Positions 60,895 to 64,000 of a stretch of DNA of 64,000 nucleotides are shown here, in pieces. This stretch comes from Novosphingobium nitrogenifigens DSM 19370 (GTDB taxonomy: Bacteria > Pseudomonadota > Alphaproteobacteria > Sphingomonadales > Sphingomonadaceae), in contig NZ_GL876926.1 in the NCBI RefSeq assembly GCF_000192575.1, positions 1 through 64,000 of the forward strand, given 5' to 3'. The position numbers and the translations under genes are program-made. How positions within the stretch are numbered: position 1 is the stretch's first letter; each line of letters begins with the position of its first letter. The notes beneath the pieces were generated by a model that ran no database searches, was not told the origin of the DNA, and saw only the letters and a program-made list of their open reading frames with translations.

Positions 60895-61959
60895 TCAACC
60901 GGCGCGAACGCGGGTCATCGCGTCTTCGTAGGCAGCTTGGACTTGTAGCCCTTTGTACCGGGAGTATTCGCACTTCGCGAGCGCGTCGGCCGGAGGGAAG
61001 ATCACCGGGCTGTCGCGATAATCGGGCGGCATCAGGGCAAGGGCTGCCTTGTTGGGCGTCGGATAGCGAATCGTTTCGGCGATGTGCGCGCCGTTGTGCG
61101 CGTCGAGCACGAAATTGATGAAGGCGTGGGCAAGGTCGGGATTGGGCGCGCCCTTGGGAATGCACAAGCCGTCGCTGGCCAGAATGCCGCCTTCCTTCGG
61201 CACGACGAAGGCCAGATCCTTGTCCTCGCGCATCACTTGCGCAATGTCGCCGTTGTATTCGATGACAAGGTCGATGTCCCCGCCCAGCAGCAGATCCTGT
61301 CCGTTGTCGTCGTGGAACGTTGCGATGTTGGGCTTTTGCTTGAGCAGCATGGCCTGAACCCGCGCGATCGTTGCCGGGTCGGCGGTATTGGCGGGAAGGC
61401 CGAGATACTTGGTGCCGATCTCGAACAGTTCGCTCGCTTCGGCAAGCAGGCCGATCCGTCCCTTGTATCGATCGGAATCGAGCACCCATTTCCAGCTGTC
61501 GGGAACACCGTCGACCTTGGACTTGCGATAGCCGATGCCGGTGACGATCCAGGTATAGGGCACCGAGACCTTGCGTCCCGGATCGAACGGCGGGTTGAGA
61601 AAGCGCGGGTCGATATTGGCAAGGTTGGGCACTTTGGCATGGTCGATGTCGGCCAGTGCGCCGATCTGGTGCAGCCGTTCGACGAAGTCGTTGGACGGCA
61701 CGATCACGTCATAGCCGGGATTGCCGTCACGCAGCTTGGCGAAAAGCTCGTCATTGTTGGCAAAGAGGCTGATGTTGACGTGGGCCCCTGCCGCCTTTTC
61801 GAAATCCGGCAGGGTGTGTTTGCCGATGTACGTGTCCCAGGTGTAGAGATTGAGCGTCCGTCCGCCACGATGCGAACAGGCACCCAGCGCCCCGGTGAAG
61901 CTGATGCCGATCCCGGCAAGGCCGATATCCTTGAGGAAATTGCGGCGTGATCGCTTCAT
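60895..61959 (-). CDS. Periplasmic polyamine-binding protein (PotD/PotF family)
   Basis: 354 residues from the ATG at 61959. The N terminus SRRNFLKDIGLAGIGI is a twin-arginine signal and GALGAC a possible lipobox. The mature part is PotD-like: LNLYTWDTYIGKHTLPDFEK, YDVIVPSNDFVERL, a central hinge, and GDIDLVIEYNGDIAQVM. These proteins bind putrescine or spermidine for an ABC transporter, whose other genes are not in view. It lies 82 bases after the synthetase gene, so probably one operon. Confidence 0.93.
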   Translation of the reverse strand: MKRSRRNFLKDIGLAGIGISFTGALGACSHRGGRTLNLYTWDTYIGKHTLPDFEKAAGAHVNISLFANNDELFAKLRDGNPGYDVIVPSNDFVERLHQIGALADIDHAKVPNLANIDPRFLNPPFDPGRKVSVPYTWIVTGIGYRKSKVDGVPDSWKWVLDSDRYKGRIGLLAEASELFEIGTKYLGLPANTADPATIARVQAMLLKQKPNIATFHDDNGQDLLLGGDIDLVIEYNGDIAQVMREDKDLAFVVPKEGGILASDGLCIPKGAPNPDLAHAFINFVLDAHNGAHIAETIRYPTPNKAALALMPPDYRDSPVIFPPADALAKCEYSRYKGLQVQAAYEDAMTRVRAG

Positions 61960-62041
61960 CGATCGGAGGCTCCCTTGTCGTCTTGTGCTGTCCTGCGGTC
62001 GCGCCCCCTCGACGCGACCGTTTGTCGCCATGAGCAGGAAT

Positions 62042-63385
62042 TCAGGCCTTGAGCAACAGGTGGTCGCGCTCCCACGAACTGATGACTTCGTCATAAGCGG
62101 ACAATTCGTTCATCTTGATCTCGTAAAAGGCGCGGATGAAGCCTTCGCCGAGCAATTCCATGACCGGTTCGCAGGCCATCATCTGTTTAAGCGCGGCATC
62201 GAGATTGCGCGGAAGCGTGCGTTCCTCGAGATAGGCGTTGCGGGTGATGAGGGGCAAGGGTTCGATCCGGTCGCGCAACCCGATGAAGCCTGCGGCGAGG
62301 CTTGCTGCGATGGCGATATAGGGATTGCAATCGGCGCCGGGCAGGCGGTTTTCGATCCGGGTATTGGCGATATTGCTGACCGGGATGCGCAATCCGCACG
62401 AACGGTTGTCGTGGCCCCATTGGACATTGATGGGTGCGCTGTGGGCCGGGCGCATGCGGCGGAACGAATTGACGTTGGGCGCAAAGAGCGGCGCGATTTC
62501 GGGAAGGTAGCGTTGCAGGCCGCCGACAAAATGGCGGAAATCCTCGGTAATGCCTGCTTCCGTGCCGAACAGATTGATACCGCGATCATTCTGGGCGGAA
62601 ATGTGCAGGTGCATGGCGCTGCCCGGCTGGGATTCCATCGGCTTGGCCATGAACGTGGCATAGACGCCGTGCTTCAGGGCGACCTGGCGAACAATGCGCT
62701 TGAAGATGATAACCTGATCGCACAGCGCGACAGGTTCGCCGTGGTTGAAATTGATCTCCAGCTGCGCGGTCCCGCTTTCGTGGATCATCGTGTCGAGCTG
62801 AAGCGAGGCGGTTTCCGAGTTGTCGTAGATTTCCTCGATGATGTCCTCGTACTCGGTCACCGATTCAAGGCCGTAGGGCTGGGGCGAACTTTCCGCGCGG
62901 CCCGAGCGCCCGCGCGGCGGCTGGATCGGCAGGTCGGGGTCCGGATTGATTTCGGTGAGATAGAATTCGAGTTCGGGTGCGACCACCATGGTCCAACCGA
63001 TATCCGAAAATCGGTCGAGTATGCGTTGCAGGACATAGCGGGGGGCGATTTCGAAGGGGGTGCCGTCGCGGTGCAACGCATCGGCGACGACGAATGCGGT
63101 TGGCGTGCGGAAGCCCGGTGCGACGCAGATCGAGCGCAAGTCAGGCTGCAGGGTGACATCGGGGTCGCGATAGAGGAAGTCGTCGGCGTCGGTATCGGCG
63201 TAATCACCGGTGATGGTGACAGAAAAGACGCTGGAGGGCAGGCGCAGGCTCATGTTTCCGACCGATGAGAGGAACTTGTCGGCGGGAAAGACTTTGCCGC
63301 GCAGAACGCCGTTGATGTCGGGCACGATGCATTCGACTTCGCTGATACCTTTGGCGCGGATCCATTCGGCGAATTGCTGGGTCAT
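62042..63385 (-). CDS. puuA: Gamma-glutamylputrescine synthetase (glutamine synthetase family)
   Basis: 447 residues, the usual length for PuuA rather than glutamine synthetase I (about 470). GS-family motifs: VPDINGVLRGKVFPADKF, VVAPELEFYL, AQLEINFNHGEPV (metal-binding Glu), FMAKPMESQPGSAMHLHIS, and NVQWGHDNRSCGLRIPVS with NRLPGADCNPYIAIAASLAAG. It links glutamate to putrescine using ATP, the first step of the Puu catabolic route. The neighbours fit this role. Confidence 0.9.
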   Translation of the reverse strand: MTQQFAEWIRAKGISEVECIVPDINGVLRGKVFPADKFLSSVGNMSLRLPSSVFSVTITGDYADTDADDFLYRDPDVTLQPDLRSICVAPGFRTPTAFVVADALHRDGTPFEIAPRYVLQRILDRFSDIGWTMVVAPELEFYLTEINPDPDLPIQPPRGRSGRAESSPQPYGLESVTEYEDIIEEIYDNSETASLQLDTMIHESGTAQLEINFNHGEPVALCDQVIIFKRIVRQVALKHGVYATFMAKPMESQPGSAMHLHISAQNDRGINLFGTEAGITEDFRHFVGGLQRYLPEIAPLFAPNVNSFRRMRPAHSAPINVQWGHDNRSCGLRIPVSNIANTRIENRLPGADCNPYIAIAASLAAGFIGLRDRIEPLPLITRNAYLEERTLPRNLDAALKQMMACEPVMELLGEGFIRAFYEIKMNELSAYDEVISSWERDHLLLKA

Positions 63386-63436
63386 GATGTGTGAACTCGG
63401 TTGGATTCGTCGGTCGGTTTCGGGGGCGTGTGTCGG

Positions 63437-64000
63437 TCAGATCCGGTCGCGCAGAGCAAAGAAGCTCATGGCCGCAACCAGTGTCGGCCAGCGCAGCCAG
63501 CGCCCCCCGGGGAAGCGAGGCGCGGGCAGGAGGCGCAGGCAGTCGAACGCGGCATTGCCCCGTCCGCTCATCGCTTCACCCAGTGCCGCGCCGAGGAAAG
63601 GCGCGAGAACGACGCCAAGGCCGGAATAGCCGCTCAGCGACCAGAGGCCAGGACGAACTTCTCGGGCACAGGGAAGGCGGTAAGGCGTGATGGCAAGCGT
63701 CCCGCCCCATGCATGGGCAAGGGGAACACCCGCCAGTTGCGGATAGATGCGTTCAAGATGCGGTCGCACAAATCCCGCGATATCCCGGGGAAACCGGTAG
63801 CCATATGTTTCACCGCCGCCGAACAGCAGGCGATGGTCGGGTGTAACACGGAAATAGTGGACCACGAAACGGGAATCGGAGACCGAGTGGCCGCCCGCGA
63901 TCAGGCGCGCGGCAAGCACGGGATCAAGTGGCTCGGTCGTGGCGATATAGTTGTTGATGGGCAGGACACGGGCGTCGATCTCACCCAGCAGACCCTTGGC
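63437..64000 (-). CDS. puuB: FAD-dependent gamma-glutamylputrescine oxidase-like protein (partial)
   Basis: The gene runs off the right edge; the last 187 residues are visible. They include INNYIATTEPL, SDSRFVVHYFRVTPDHRLLFGGGETYG and YSGLGVVLAPFLGAALGEAM, the DAO/PuuB substrate and FAD-cap region. PuuB oxidises gamma-glutamylputrescine after PuuA. The N-terminal dinucleotide-binding motif would be beyond the window. Confidence 0.85.
   Translation of the reverse strand, partial: AKGLLGEIDARVLPINNYIATTEPLDPVLAARLIAGGHSVSDSRFVVHYFRVTPDHRLLFGGGETYGYRFPRDIAGFVRPHLERIYPQLAGVPLAHAWGGTLAITPYRLPCAREVRPGLWSLSGYSGLGVVLAPFLGAALGEAMSGRGNAAFDCLRLLPAPRFPGGRWLRWPTLVAAMSFFALRDRI

Overview
The window looks like the chromosome of a sphingomonad alphaproteobacterium (Novosphingobium/Sphingobium-like). 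The evidence is the high G+C, a MucR regulator, a LexA box of the alphaproteobacterial form GTTC-N7-GTTC, GcrA-type DNA-binding modules, and a large TonB-dependent receptor. About 57.8 kb is the right-hand part of an integrated conjugative element (ICE). It ends at a tyrosine integrase whose gene points at the 3' end of an elongator tRNA-Met gene (57779-57855). The other end of the element lies left of the window. Host genes follow the tRNA.

Region by region. 1-17.4 kb is an accessory and maintenance region: the tail of an ArdC-like antirestriction protein, an HNH + HEPN two-gene cassette on the minus strand, MucR, an SOS-controlled Y-family DNA polymerase divergent from an SRAP (abasic-site shield) gene, a zinc-finger/Toprim primase-like protein, two DUF736 paralogues, an XRE regulator, ssb, a DUF3037/HipA-kinase pair, a DUF2493 protein and a ParDE-like toxin-antitoxin pair. 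17.4-23.6 kb is the DNA-processing module: a probable oriT region, a ribbon-helix-helix protein, the coupling protein TraD and a MobF relaxase TraI. 24.4-43.0 kb is a compact F-type type IV secretion operon on the minus strand, read in the order traA, L, E, K, B, dsbC, V, C, a small membrane protein, trbI, an S26 peptidase, W, U, trbC, N, F, H, G. 43.3-46.5 kb has two small regulator-like genes and a VirB1-like lytic transglycosylase whose last codons are split by a complete IS256-family element with an 8-bp target duplication.

46.6-56.3 kb is a six-gene minus-strand operon: XRE regulator, small coiled-coil membrane protein, SNF2 helicase, a coiled-coil protein with two GcrA-like modules, type III Mod methyltransferase and type III Res helicase-nuclease. 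I read it as a defence system and consider it the most interesting locus here. 56.5-57.7 kb holds the integrase and a small upstream partner.

57.9-64.0 kb is host sequence: a TonB-dependent receptor, and a polyamine locus (periplasmic polyamine-binding protein, gamma-glutamylputrescine synthetase, and an FAD-dependent gamma-glutamylputrescine oxidase cut by the window edge).

Three non-coding observations stand out. The two DUF736 genes carry matching 66-nt two-hairpin leaders with compensatory base changes. Two arrays have an exact 8-bp period (8665-8720 and 29415-29510), one of them inside the traF coding sequence. A large inverted repeat lies in the presumed oriT.
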